A stretch of DNA of 64,000 nucleotides from Botrytis cinerea B05.10 (taxonomy: Eukaryota > Ascomycota > Leotiomycetes > Helotiales > Sclerotiniaceae). The stretch is taken from NCBI RefSeq assembly GCF_000143535.2, contig NC_037315.1:1240001-1304000 (forward strand). Reading direction: 5' to 3'. Positions 44,474-55,861 of the stretch are shown here, in pieces. Each line of letters begins with the position of its first letter. The first letter of the stretch is position 1. The notes under the pieces were generated by a model. It was not told the DNA's origin. It did not search any database and saw nothing but the letters and a program-made list of their open reading frames with translations. Both the position numbers and the translations under genes were made by a program.

Positions 44474-46339
44474 GATGTGAAAATAGCAGAATATAACATG
44501 TACATGAAAGTATAAATAGGAAACGGTAAAGTTTGACGTTTGAAATCTAGAATAAAGGAGTGACTGATTTCTATGACAGCGGCTGAGCAGAGGAGCAGAG
44601 GAGCAAAAGAGTGAATGTGAATATGATGCGTGAGTGTGTAGAAGAAGACCTACGAGATCAGATGAAGATTGAAATCGGTATGGGATGTTTTCCGATCGTT
44701 CACTATGTTATCTTTGGGTATAGTCAAATGCCAAGGTCAAAGACAGCATACTGAGCATAGCCTCAATTGGATTGATTTGCACTAGCATCTTGTCCCTATC
44801 CAAATTCACCTTGGAGACGTTTTCATTTCTGACTATGCCGCTGCCAAGTCGTCAGGGGATGCCGAGATCTTGGGAGGAAAGGTGGTTTACGAATTTGGTG
44901 GATCGCCAAGTGCACGGAATTATGCTGTGAGACATTACCGAAACTCACACTGATGCTGATGGGATTGGATGATGACTATATGTGTGTTGCCATATATATA
45001 TATAGCGATTCAGGTGTGGCAATACGTGTGTATCAAGTTTGAGTTGACGACGGCAAGATTTCGAGAATGATTCTCCATAAGCACAAGGTCGATATAACCA
45101 TAAAATCAAGAACAGGAACCAAAGATGGTCCGACTGTGGAGTTTTATTTTGGAGATGAAGGGGGTTCGAGGGGTTTGAACTTTGATAGGAGAAAGTGGAG
45201 CAATTTGGAGGACGGGAGATTGGGAGACTGGGAGATTTGGAGAAGATGGATGAGTAATCTCTTCGCAAAGCTTTGATGAATCATGTAGCGATCCAATGGT
45301 TCTGGGTGAAAAGGACATATCACGTGATATTTAATTTCCATCTCCCGTCCATGCCGCGATCCTCGAAGGATGTCAATTTCTAGACCCAAGTTTGGAAAGT
45401 TCTCGTTCGGAGATTGATCAATGCTCGTTTCCATGTTCCGTATTGGTCGTATCTTATCGTATTGTGTCGTATTCCTTTTGTCGGCATGATATAGCAAATA
45501 TGTACCATCAAAGTAGCACGCTGCACGATGCACGCTGCTAAGCCGCCACACCAACACAAACGGGCTTGAAATTGTCTGGAGGTCTGTCTTCCTGTGCCCT
45601 TTGACCCAATACCTCAGAGGGATTGGAAACCACGGCCTTTTCTGCTGTGCCCCTCAACGAACACATTAATCATGTTTGCTTACGTTCAGCCCCCCTTCAC
45701 TCCCACTCCGCGTCATCACTTTTAGTTTCGCTTTTCTTGGCAGAAATTACTGTACTGCAACTAATAGCGTTTGATGCTAGTACGAAGTACACGCATGAAC
45801 GTATCCTTTCAGGGCTGAAGTTTAACTGCATCTCCCTGCATATCCTTGCATGACTCTTGGTGTTGTATCCTAAGGTTCTACTTTGTGGGGTCTCCGTCTT
45901 CCTAAATATAAAGCTGGCAAGCAAATGATCACGATACCTACGTTTGGCCATTGTTATCTATGCAGGCGTTTCTCGAAATTGTAGCGCGCGGTTATTCGTG
46001 AATCATACGCCTATCAACGCGCCCTCGAGGCCACCTTCTTAACATCTTGGCTACAAAAACGTTCGCGGTTCCGAGACAATGGTTTCACTGGCCATAAGAT
46101 ATTTACATACTTGGACAACCCTTATCTATCTTTGCGGCCACCCTTAGAACTAAAAATGATCTAGATCTCCGGCCTGGAGTGATTGGAAGTGTTAGCCTGT
46201 GCTTTATCATATAACATGATGTTATCATCAATACAAATGATCTTCTGCAGCTAGCCGTACGATTCTTTTTCGCTCGTATCGCCTTCATTTCAGGATCATC
46301 ATCACAGAGAATTTGAGTTTTTTCCCTTCATATTTATAG
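44474..46339. other. Intergenic, 1.9 kb
   Basis: No gene is supported. A TATATATATATA tract lies at about 44988-45004. Frames at 44945-45557 on both strands are short and overlap each other. TATTTATAG ends at 46339, directly before the next ATG, so the next gene has either a very short leader or a different start. Confidence 0.4.
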
Positions 46340-47857
46340 ATGTCTCGACCAAGTAGTATTCCTCCGAGCCGATCTACCCAGGTAGACAGACAAACTCCTC
46401 GCCCAAGGTTAGAAAATGACTCTCACGATTCCGGTGAAGGGAAAGCTGCCCCTCAGCCACCACTCTATCATACACCCCCACCCCCCATAGTAATCAAACT
46501 CGAAGGCGAAATAAAGGACAAGGTCACCCAGAGCATTCTTAAGGAACAGGAACTTGAAATGCAGGAGAAGGCGAAGATCCAAGAAGTCGAAGAAAGTAGT
46601 GGATGGAAGTTCACAAGCAGCACGGCGGGAAAGATGTATCTAAAGCTTCAGGATAAAGATACAAGAACCTTCATCGATTGCAATAACTTTGCAAGAGATT
46701 GTGAGAAAGCTATTCGATCAGACCCACGAGCTAATTCACGAGTGAATTCTATGAGGAAAGAGGCTCCGGCTCCCAGTCTTAATGTCTTGCTGACTCCGGG
46801 AAAAAAAGCACAGCATCTGAAGAGATTGGATACATTATTGACGTCAAAGAACAGGTATGCCAAGTACTGGACAATCGAAGATCTCCCCAGTGAATGGCTC
46901 AAGATTGGCAATGAGGCTTTGTTCTCAAAAGAAGAACAAGCGCTACTAATCAAAGATGCCGAGAAGAAGAAGAAAGCCCTCGAGAAGACGAAAACTGGGG
47001 GCAAGGTAAAAGATGGAAAATCAAAAGGACACGAACTGCCAATACGCGAAGTGAGAAGACCAAGTGATGATAGGCAAAGAGAAGATCGTCAAGGGCCAAT
47101 ACATAGGGGCGAAGTCAAAGGAGTGACCTCTGATGGAATGCGAAGAAGCAGTAGAGAAAAACTTGATGGGAGAGAACATGAGGAAAGACAATTGCTAGGT
47201 GAGCTCGAAAAGGAAGGAGCGACTTCTAAAAATAGACCAAGAATTCATAACACAAAGGTCGGTGGAAAAATCAAAACTGCAGAGCAAGCATCGATAAGTG
47301 GGGATGAAAGGGATCGAATCATTGTTGAGGAACAAAGACGTAATACAAGAACGGAAATCGACGAGAGATCCAAAGAAGTACGTCGAGTGCCAGTAGAGGT
47401 CGGAAATAAAAAGATGGTTCTTGGCGACAGGTCCAGGATTGGTAACGCAGAAGTCGATGGGAGACTCAAGAAGACCCACCGGGCGCCAATAAACGGGACT
47501 GAAAGGGAACAGGTTGCTGTCGAGAAACCTAGAGCTGGTAGTAAGGTAGAGGATGATAGTAATTACGGCGAAGATCAGATGCTATCTAAAAATAGGCATG
47601 GCTCAGCCGCAATAGATGATGCCGGAAATACAAAGAAAGTAGCTACAGAGAGATCAAGAAATGCTCCAGCAGAAACCAACAGGGAAGTCAAAGACGACAG
47701 TGTACCACCCAAGAAGAGGCATGGCCCAGCTGCAATGGACATGGCCGGGACTAAAAGGACAATGGCTGTGGATAAGTCAAGAAATGGCAAAGTAGAAACT
47801 GATGGGAGATTCAAAGATAACAACCTGCCACCTAAGAAGAAACATGGAAGTCAGTAA
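46340..47857 (+). CDS. Charged, degenerate-repeat protein of unknown function
   Basis: Single-exon 505-residue frame from ATG. I do not recognise a family. Residues 1-60 are Pro/Ser-rich with PPPPIVIKLEGEI. Residues 60-100 are helical. Residues 100-220 include GWKFTSSTAGKMYLKLQDKD and RYAKYWTIEDLPSEWLKIG and look folded. From about 290 to the end there are five or six degenerate repeat units of 31-42 residues, each with a Val-rich start (IIVEE, MVLGD, VAVEK, VATER, MAVDK), then an R/K-SRN-like word, an E-x-D/N-x-R segment and often KKRHG. The last full units are 41 residues apart. The tail is Lys-rich (LPPKKKHGSQ) and may be nuclear. Low-complexity charged repeats of this sort are usually disordered. 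No membrane segment. Confidence 0.7.
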   Translation: MSRPSSIPPSRSTQVDRQTPRPRLENDSHDSGEGKAAPQPPLYHTPPPPIVIKLEGEIKDKVTQSILKEQELEMQEKAKIQEVEESSGWKFTSSTAGKMYLKLQDKDTRTFIDCNNFARDCEKAIRSDPRANSRVNSMRKEAPAPSLNVLLTPGKKAQHLKRLDTLLTSKNRYAKYWTIEDLPSEWLKIGNEALFSKEEQALLIKDAEKKKKALEKTKTGGKVKDGKSKGHELPIREVRRPSDDRQREDRQGPIHRGEVKGVTSDGMRRSSREKLDGREHEERQLLGELEKEGATSKNRPRIHNTKVGGKIKTAEQASISGDERDRIIVEEQRRNTRTEIDERSKEVRRVPVEVGNKKMVLGDRSRIGNAEVDGRLKKTHRAPINGTEREQVAVEKPRAGSKVEDDSNYGEDQMLSKNRHGSAAIDDAGNTKKVATERSRNAPAETNREVKDDSVPPKKRHGPAAMDMAGTKRTMAVDKSRNGKVETDGRFKDNNLPPKKKHGSQ

Positions 47858-49559
47858 TGCGCAAATACAACAGCGTTTTATTCATAGGAGAGATAGCTTG
47901 CATAGAAATGTTTCAATCAAAAAGAACGACATACTTTTATAAGCCTCGTCTATCCAAAATGATCATTCATGTCGTACGTCGCAAGATAAAGAAGCACATT
48001 GACTAAAGTTTCGCGAACGGGCAACACCTGAATGACAATGCAAAACTCATGTGGCTCTAAGACAAACATTAGGATCTGCGTGAACAGCTCTCGTTTTAGC
48101 ATCTGTTTGCAAATATCGACTATACTTGCGCAGAGCTGTTTGTAATCTCAAGTTCTCTACGTCTTATTAGAGGTCTTAACGTTCTGAGCCTTGGATGAAT
48201 TGTATGGGTTACAAAGCGTTGTATAGGCTGAGGTCTGCCTTGAACAAAATGGGAAGTTCTTCAAGCAAAACCGTCCATATTCCTTCTCTGGTTGAATAAG
48301 ATGGTATGTCATTATTACCTGGAATTTATTCGAGCTGAAAATCAGATTTTGGTTCACATTCAGCAGCTCTGTGAATGAGCTCGATGACTAATCGTCTCGT
48401 TGATGCCGATGTCTGTCCGGGTCTTCACCTACCTTACACTCAAACCTCTTATGATTCACATCACAAGTCAATCCACTAATTTTTGGTTCTTCCGATCAAC
48501 AATTCATTGTTGGCAATCCTGGCGTCGCAAGTACACCGACGGTGAAACTAGTCCCTCACTTCGATTGTTCCACGAAGCCCTCCTATCCCAAGCCTCGCGT
48601 TTGACTATAAAGTGCGGCCGTCCTGTATGGTTTGCCGATCATGAGTTATTCGGGTTACTTCACTCGTACTTTGCTGCCTTTGAGCAGTTTGTCGTTCATC
48701 TTGTAGAGGGATTCCAAGTGAATGTTTCTTGTTCTCTGTGTGTCGACAGTTTGGTAGCACTTTACATCCTTCCAAGAAAATTACTGGATTTGATCGAAAG
48801 ATTATCGAATACTTCGCCTGGCTTGTTCAGATTCGCCAATGATGATATGTCGAATGTCGGGAACTTCATGTCTTGGTAGTGGTTGGAGAGGGCGAGAAAA
48901 GCAATTATTAGCGTAAACACCATGGCATACAAGGTACTTCCACTCGGTATCACATTCGTAGAGCACTTTTAGGAAGGCCTCAGGGAATCAACGATTTCAG
49001 ATAACTCAATATGGATCTTGCTGCCACCAAAAAGAAATCAGTTGTGAGTCGCAATAATCTTTCACGATTGAACGTACAAATCACACGTGAGAATTGCAGA
49101 TTCTACTTTCATCAATTTCTAACTCCAAAAAGAAGGTTGCCGATTAAATCATTACAACCACAATCAATACACTCTTCCATTAGAGCAAAATGCTCAACAA
49201 CACATCAAACCTAGTCCGTCTTAGACCGAGGATGAAATCTTTACAAATTCCTGGTTCTAACGCAAGAACCCGCCAAGAATTTCCCCTTTATCTTTACCCG
49301 AAGACGTGGAATCATACCGAAGACGGAGTAAATACTTGATATCGCACATCTTGGGCCACAGAGCTGCCGATATCAATTCTCCATACACTGTCAGAATTTC
49401 TACTCTGTTCTTGAAGCTTCGAGGACATAGCGATAACTCATCGGTTGCTGTGAAGAAAGCCAGATATCTAGTGATGATCTGAATCTTATCAACCACTGAT
49501 GGTATAGCGAAGTAGTTCTATTGAGTGTATTCTTGGATCTTGTTCCTGATGTAGAGAAA
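47858..49559. other. No intact gene; possible upstream part of a decayed enzyme gene
   Basis: Plus-strand frames at 48400-48879 (ending in LPRKLLDLIERLSNTSPGLF) and 49011-49214 are protein-like in places but broken. Their position upstream of the reductase remnant suggests they could be leftover adenylation- or synthase-domain sequence, which I cannot confirm by motif. Confidence 0.3.
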
Positions 49560-51188
49560 TTTATCAGTCTTGACGATCTTCTTGCTGTAATTCTTGGGCA
49601 TCTCCTTGCTTCCAAAAGCCATGTTGGAACAGGTTTCTGATCCGGCTGAAGCAGTGGAACGAATGATAAGTGATTTGGGGTTGGACGGGATTCAATCTTT
49701 ATGTGGGTGATCCAATTATGATATTTCTCAAGGATAGTATTGAAAGATTATAGCTTTCAATAAATACTTTGAGCAGAATTCTTGAGGAACTCCGTTGACA
49801 CAAACGCCGCTCGAACCCTTTCGCGAATTTATAAATTGTTGGCTGTGTGATAAATATTTCCGATTCAGCCAGAGCCACAACAGTTGGAACCAACCAAATA
49901 TTACTTGCAAATGCCAACTCATCTTTTCTACGCCCAATTTGGTTTTCAAACATTATGCAATAAGGTTCTGCGCCTCTTGTTCTGAATTGAAAACTCTCGA
50001 ATTTCACAAACAGATTCATATACGATAATTCCACAACATTAAGGGTTTGTAAAATGGTTTCCAACATGAACAACCCATCCAAAAACGTTTCGAAGGTACT
50101 AAATCGCGTGGAGCAAGTAGCTCAGACACTGATACCAGCAAACTACTACTTTATAGACCTCATTCAGACTTATTCCAGAGATTTTCCAGTCAAAAAAGCG
50201 AAAACAATTACTAAGTCTCATGGCGATGGTCTTCAAATAATCCTTACTGAACAACTGGCTATTTGGGATACTATCTCCTCAAAACTTCAATCGCTGATAT
50301 CAAAGTATTTAGAATTGTATGTTTCAATCGCTCTGAGGTTGAAGATAACTTTATTGCGGAATTCGGCGACTTGGACGGAGCTCAGAAAGTTCAATTCGTC
50401 AAAATATCCTTTGGTGAACCAATATTTGGTTTGGAGCCTGCTATTTATTAAAGTTTCCTTGAAAGTATTGATGTGATCCTACACAACGCTTGGTCAGTCG
50501 ACTTCAATTTAGCCATCGAATCGCGTGAAAATTTTCACATTGCCGAAGTTCGCAATTTTATCAACTGGTCTTTGCTGCCGCCACGCACAGTGACGATTCA
50601 ATTCGTGAGCTCGCTCGGCTCATTGGCGAATTGGCCGTCTCTCCGACCCAAGACACCAGTACCTGAACAAATATCCACTGATAGTAACTTGCCAATGCTA
50701 GGCTATGGGCAATCCATGTTCGTATCAGAGAGTATCCTGAACAATGCCGCAGAAAGCACGGTATCCCAGTTGTTGTGTTAAGATGTAGACAAATTGGTGG
50801 CCCGGCTGGCCATGGAAAGAAGCAGTGGAATATTCGGGATTGGTTCCCAATTCTGATACAAACTTTCAAAGCACTTGGGTTGATACCAAGTGATCTTGGG
50901 GCTCAAGACCTTATTCAATGGATTCCAGCTGATAGTGTATCACAAATAATCGTTAATTTGATGCATGGAAGTGATACGAGAGAAGGTTTGACAACTTTCA
51001 ATCTCATCAATCCAAAATTAGTTAAATGGAGTGACCTTGTCCCTGGGGTCAAGCAAATACTCGGTGTTTCCAAAGAAGCTAAGTTGAGGAATTGGCTCGT
51101 AGAAGTTAAGAAACATGACGCTTTGTCAGGAGATGAACTAAAGAAATTCTCAGCACTTAAACTTTTGGGGGGTTTTTTTAATGGGTAG
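49560..51188 (+). pseudogene. Remnant of a thioester-reductase (NAD-binding 4) module
   Basis: Three blocks in two frames carry the reductase fold of NRPS-like/PKS-like or carboxylate-reductase enzymes. Around 50290-50330 FRIVCFNRSE equals the usual 'IYCLNRS'. 50452-50550 gives ESIDVILHNAWSVDFN, the motif after the cofactor site. 50600-50740 gives FVSSLGSLANWPS and GYGQSMFVSE, where the catalytic YxxxK has Met for Lys. 50775-51188 gives RQIGGPAG, WFPILIQTFKALGLIP and later conserved blocks. Breaks: an in-frame TAA at 50449-50451, a shift near 50230-50260 that destroys the GxxGxxG loop, and a one-base shift near 50752. A GLDGIQSL word near 49675 may be the carrier domain. I therefore call it a dead gene; cause unknown. 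Confidence 0.75.
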
Positions 51189-51598
51189 CTAATGGGGAAA
51201 GAGTAGTTATGATCACTGATAATGCACAGGATGTGAGTCCTTCCTTCAGAGATCTGGATCTAATAAATGGCGAAATGATTGGAAGATGGATGAAGGATTG
51301 GGTTTTTCTGAGTTTGGAGATTTCTAGGGATCTGAATTCGGTTGCCTGATTCAGTTGTGCCTCTTTGCATTGGTTGCTTAACCTTAACTCTTGGAATCGT
51401 ATTCAAAGCCTTGAGATCTTTCGAAGTGATGGTTATTGATTGAACTTTGATTCGCATATCCATCTGTTCCTCGGCGCAATGAATGAATTGTGTCAGTCTT
51501 CATTTCATAAACATGATTTATCTTCAGGTCTAATACTTATTCTTGGCATTATTTCTTCCACGACCTGTCATCCTGTTGCAACCTGATTCTTCCGCTAT
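51189..51598. other. Intergenic after the enzyme remnant
   Basis: About 400 bases with no gene. The minus-strand frame at 51260-51463 is unsupported. Confidence 0.45.
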
Positions 51599-52021
51599 CT
51601 ACCCAGCACCCTTAACCGATATCTCGTAGACCAAGTTGTCCACCCATCCTCTCTTCTCCATCATTCTCAAAGCCCCCTCCAACTCATCATCATCTCTAAT
51701 CCATGATGGTGGAAGACGATCATGAACATCAGCCCACTGTACAAATAGATTACCCAGATCTATGGAAAATGAAAGCTCAGTCATATGACTTCTAGCCCGT
51801 GTCGCAATGCCATGCTCATCATTGTCAATCATAGAAAGTGCGGCGGCAGTAAAATCAACAATGGTTGCATCCTTGGGCAGTACGAACACAGCAGTGGAGC
51901 TATTCCGCTGGAAATAAAAAGGGTTGGGGTTTCGAGCCAGAGAGGTACGCCTTTCGACAAGACGGAAATGGACGAGCACGACAATGTCGCGTCTTGTATT
52001 GGGGTTTGTGGAGTCGTTCAT
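51599..52021 (-). CDS. Small protein with PB1-like C-terminal half
   Basis: Single-exon 140-residue frame from a genuine ATG at 52021. Residues 45-70 contain STAVFVLPKDATIVDFTAAALS. The C-terminal half reads LGNLFVQWADV, then an Asp-rich DDDELEGALRMMEKRGW and a closing strand NLVYEISV. That order (strand, Asp/Glu loop, helix starting with an E/D-L-x-x-AL pattern, last strand) resembles the end of PB1 domains, which dimerise front to back through an acidic loop. The gene opposite, at 52747, shares D-[RD]-[ED]-E-[LF] and [KM]RGW-x-D in the same positions, so the two are probably related. PB1 assignment is inferred from pattern, not from a search. Confidence 0.65.
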   Translation of the reverse strand: MNDSTNPNTRRDIVVLVHFRLVERRTSLARNPNPFYFQRNSSTAVFVLPKDATIVDFTAAALSMIDNDEHGIATRARSHMTELSFSIDLGNLFVQWADVHDRLPPSWIRDDDELEGALRMMEKRGWVDNLVYEISVKGAG

Positions 52022-52746
52022 TTTGTCGTGGCGGGGATGACCGAGCGAAGGTTGGTTCTAAGTTTTTCGAGTAACGATTACTAGTGATTGGGCTTTGCGA
52101 TTTCCAGGCTGATTTCATTGGTTATGAGCTGCTTACCCACAGCATGACTAGATACACATATATAGTCTCCCAATGTCAAAATCGATGTGTTGAAAATGGC
52201 ATGGCCATAGAACAAAAGTGATAGGGGGCGCTTTGTCATAGTCTGCGGTCCCGTTAAGTCAAATTTTCTGAAAGCTTTTCAACCAAAAACCTTTGGCTCA
52301 TACTCATCTGGTGTCTTTTGCAAGAGCTGGAGTGTTCGAGGCAAAGAATTTTCAATAATGGCATCAATGAATGACAGATAGGTTGTCATTTGACAGCAAA
52401 CATATTAAACCCACTTTCTTTTGATGGTTCCTTTAACGGTTCTTTGGATTAGGGATTTGTTTGTGACTAACAATTTTTCCTCCAGCTTTTCTATATGACT
52501 CCCTCTTTGAATGTTTACCATTGTAGGCAGGCATGCAAGCCGTCTTCATTGATACCAATGCTGCTCTTTCATGCAAGAGTAAATTTTGGACTTTATTTAT
52601 GGATTGTCGTTCATTTAAAGCAAAAGTAGCATATATACTCCTTGGGATCTGTCTGCCATGCAAGATCTCAAATCATTCCCATCTTTCTCAAATTTCGTAG
52701 AATTCCACCACAATCCCCTACATCTGCCAAAATTAAATCTTCCAAA
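52022..52746. promoter_or_regulatory. Shared divergent promoter region
   Basis: 725 bases between the two divergent PB1-like genes, with no supported frame. The two start codons point away from each other, so the region probably drives both. No clear TATA pair or known factor site was recognised. Confidence 0.4.
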
Positions 52747-53523
52747 ATGTTCCGGCCAGTCATGAAACAATCATTTACGACTCTAACACCACCCAAAAGT
52801 ATTCCCAAACGAGCCTTCACCATCTCAAGCCAATCATATTCTCACACTCCCATGGGCGCCAGAATTCTTTCACCCACCTTAACTTTCAAAGGACATCGCC
52901 CAGCACCTTTCTGTCCCGCAAGTATCTCTAATCACGCATTCGCCAGAACCTTCAAAGTCTACTCCTTGTATCCACAACTTCCAGTCGCTACGACTATGGC
53001 ACTGGCTTATTTCTCATTCCCCAAAGTAAACGGTATTTCAAATGCTATGTCCTACTACGCTGCTCTCCCTCTATCTACCAATTTTTCATATCAAAACCTG
53101 GAGTGCGAAGTGAGATGCGCATTAAGAGAGTCTTGTAGAATGGCAATGTGGATACGAGATAGTGGGGGGAAGGATGGAAATGAGGCCGAGGCCGCGGCTG
53201 TAGTTGGGACTGGAGATATCGAAAGGAATAAGGAGGAGGAAATGAGAAGATTAAAGCTTGATATCACAGTTATTTGGCAGGAAGTGAGGATTGGGAATGT
53301 GGGGAGTGTATCTGAAGGAAGTGAAGGCGGGGCGGAAATGAGCATTAGTGGAATGGATAGAGAAGAATTCGGCAGTGTGTTGAGTTTGATGGCGATGAGA
53401 GGGTGGAAGGACATTTTTTGTGTAAGGGTTGGGGGTGAGGAGAGAAAAATGGAAGAGCAGGAGGGAGAGAAAATGCTTGGAAAGGAGGCGGATGGAACAA
53501 ATGATCGCATGAGTATTCTTTGA
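52747..53523 (+). CDS. Paralogue of the PB1-like protein with a probable mitochondrial presequence
   Basis: Single-exon 258-residue frame. The first ATG with good context (CCAAAATGT) is at 52747; the frame before it begins with TTG. The N-terminus (MFRPVMKQSFTTLTPPKSIP, then KRAFTISSQSYSH) is basic, hydroxylated and free of acid, the pattern of a mitochondrial targeting peptide with an R-x-[FY]-like cleavage region. The centre has an ECEVRCALRESCRMAMWIRD helix. A glutamate-rich linker follows, then LDITVIWQEVR and DREEFGSVLSLMAMRGWKD with a last strand FCVRVG, matching the 51599 protein. The tail is Glu/Lys-rich. Function is unknown. Compared with its partner it carries an extra N-terminal segment and a longer loop (GSVSEGSEGGAEMS). 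Confidence 0.65.
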   Translation: MFRPVMKQSFTTLTPPKSIPKRAFTISSQSYSHTPMGARILSPTLTFKGHRPAPFCPASISNHAFARTFKVYSLYPQLPVATTMALAYFSFPKVNGISNAMSYYAALPLSTNFSYQNLECEVRCALRESCRMAMWIRDSGGKDGNEAEAAAVVGTGDIERNKEEEMRRLKLDITVIWQEVRIGNVGSVSEGSEGGAEMSISGMDREEFGSVLSLMAMRGWKDIFCVRVGGEERKMEEQEGEKMLGKEADGTNDRMSIL

Positions 53524-53889
53524 GGGCCCCGTTAATATCCTGGGCTACAGTATCAGTCAGGAGTGGTGGAATTGTCATGGTATCTAACTTGCAGGAAAAT
53601 TAAAAATTTCTGATTTTGAAATGGAACTCCAATAGATACACTACGGAAAGTAATGCAAAGATAGTTTGAGCTCAAATGACGTCGAAGCATAATAATCGGA
53701 TTGTAAAAGTTATCGATCAGACTGCGAAATGGATACTTTGATTAGATATTACAAACGCCACTGCACCAGAACGCCGTCCTCTTTCATCTTCTATCTTAAT
53801 ACAACAACATTTTACGCATCAAGACCAATTTCAATATCAATAGGCGGAGCATACCATAGAAAACAAAGCTTTGGCACTTTTCCATCCAG
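53524..53889. other. Short intergenic region between convergent genes
   Basis: 366 bases, AT-rich, no gene seen. Confidence 0.5.
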
Positions 53890-55162
53890 CTAAGAATGAC
53901 CATGTCTAACCAGCGTTCCCACAAACCGATCGTTCATGAACTCCTGCTCATATCCCACAGGGAATACTCTCTCAACCCAATCATACCACTCTCCACATCT
54001 GCTATCCATAGCATTGAAGCTCTTTACGAAATCCCAATACTCAGGATACCAGCCGGCATTTTCCCAATCCAATACCGCCACGACCCGTCCCTCCTTCACA
54101 AGAATATTCCTTGGCGCCAACTCTCCATGTGCAAAGATAATGGCATGATTAGTAAGAAGTGAATGTTCTGCCATTTTCAAAAAACATTTAGGGACTTGTG
54201 GATAAGCATCTGAGATGAGGAACTCATTGAATGCAGCTTCAGACTGAAAGGGGCCTCCTTCAAGATCATAGCGTCGGGAGTCGATAGCTGGGGTACGATT
54301 CATACCGCCGATATATCGACCTGTCAAGCCGCGGAGTTGAAATAGCATATCATTGATCTGACTTGCTATGCCTTTCTTTTGTTCTTCTGGGAGGGTGTTC
54401 CAGACTTTGTCCAGACGGTCGCCTTCGATGTATTCCATAGTTATACTGGTGAGTTTTCCATCGGTAGTGGCTTCTATGACGTGAGGAACGGGAATGCTGG
54501 TATGAGTTGCAATGTAGCGCATAGCGTCTGCTTCGGAGAGTTGAAGATTACGTCCTGATTTGAGAACCTTGTTTCCGTAGCGAGCCACTTTTCGACCGAT
54601 GATTTCATGAAGAATAATGCCTATTTAGGTTAGCAATCATGTTTTACAAAAACATGAAATTAGAAATTGGAAATTCCATACCTTCACCAAGCTTGGCATC
54701 CAAACACTTCTTCGGCTCAGCCCCTTCATCCTCATATTCGTCCTCACTAATCCGATCTAAAGTATTGCGATCGTCCTCTGACTCCGTGTATTCGTCGCTG
54801 TCATATTCAGAATCGTATTCCTCTTCCTCTTCGCTCTCCTCGCTGCCTTCTCGCCAATCAGGATCTTCCTCACTATCATCCGAAACATCCGAAATCCTAA
54901 GATCTTTGACGTCCATGTTGTTCGCAAGTCCATCTAAGAACGAGGAAAGCTTTTTTTGAAAGCCTTCTTTGCTATTTGCCCACTCAGGTGTTCGGAGAGA
55001 AGTGGCATCTTTTCCATGCTGGGCACTGGTGATAGATTTAATAAGCTTTAATGTGCTTGAATCAATACAATTTGCGTTTTTATGACCAGCTTCAACTAGG
55101 TGTTGAAGTTGAAAAGCGGTCTGAACGGATGCGGATGAGGGGGCTTCGGCAAAAGAAGGCAT
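53890..55162 (-). CDS. APH-fold protein with HGE in place of HGD and an acidic insert
   Basis: Exon 1 is 55162-54682 and exon 2 is 54620-53890. The 61-base intron has a GTATGG donor, a perfect TGCTAACC branch and a TAG acceptor, and the phases agree, giving 403 residues. Residues 1-90 are a helical N-terminal extension, and about 94-145 are an extreme Glu/Asp/Ser tract (EGSEESEEEEEYDSEYDSDE). The kinase-like part starts after the intron: KVARYGNKVLKSGR, ITMEYIEGDRLDKVW, the catalytic loop FAHGELAPRNILV near 325 and AVLDWENAGWYPEYWDF. In APH-type kinases the catalytic residue is the Asp of HGD; here it is Glu (codon GAG). It may be a weak kinase or a pseudokinase. The acidic insert is absent from the other APH gene in this window. 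Confidence 0.85.
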
Positions 55163-55861
55163 TTTATTTTATCGATTTCGTTGATCGATATATAGAAACG
55201 AAATGTTTAGCGATAGACTATAAATGAACGAATTGCTAAATCAAGCTTTTAATGTAAGTGTGAGTACGAAAAATAGCTGCAACGATGAACGGAGCTAGGG
55301 TAGGAATATATATTGATTCTAGACTCAGATGTTGGTATTTGTTGGGTGATCACGATTTACCTTGACTGAACTCCCAACATCGAAACGCCTACAGTAATAA
55401 CGACGAGGCTCAAATTTGGCCGCGTAGGTTAGCGCTTCCCTGAGAAATCCTCGCGTGTTTCAAATTTTATCCACCGGAGGTCACCACTGTGCCAACTAAC
55501 ACTAACTTATGCTATGTCATGGTCAGATTGATGGCCACAGTCGTTCCTCGACGTACCAGGAATCAATGTATGAGTTCAACAAACTGTAACTCACTACGCC
55601 ACTTTTGATGCATTTCCATTGTTGGATCTGACCGTGGCCGAGGCGCCAGCTTGACCCACAACACGTGACTTGAGTGAAATCGAGAGAAGGCGCGTCTGAT
55701 GCCTCGTCAGTTTTTATCTTAATTTGGCATCGTTGACATTTGGAGGTGTAATAGATGATACAAGTGTAAAACATCAAGAATTTCCTTGAACAGAATTTGT
55801 ACCACTGTCTACATCGTTCAAATATATTGCAAGGTATCATTAATTCATTGTTGAATGGCAA
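55163..55861. other. Intergenic between co-directional minus-strand genes
   Basis: No supported gene. The minus-strand frame at 55523-55861 lies just after the regulator's stop codon, and is most likely its 3' flank. Confidence 0.45.

Noticed and set aside
44945..45557. Overlapping frames on both strands near a TA microsatellite
   Set aside because: Low-complexity and mutually exclusive frames; the better reading is non-coding DNA.
52642..52746. Extended N-terminus of the 52747 gene
   Set aside because: The extension begins at TTG; the first ATG in good context is at 52747 and opens a targeting-like leader.
55523..55861. Minus-strand 112-codon frame directly after the Zn2Cys6 gene
   Set aside because: It lies immediately past the natural TAA-type end of the regulator and has no homology-like blocks; probably 3' untranslated sequence.
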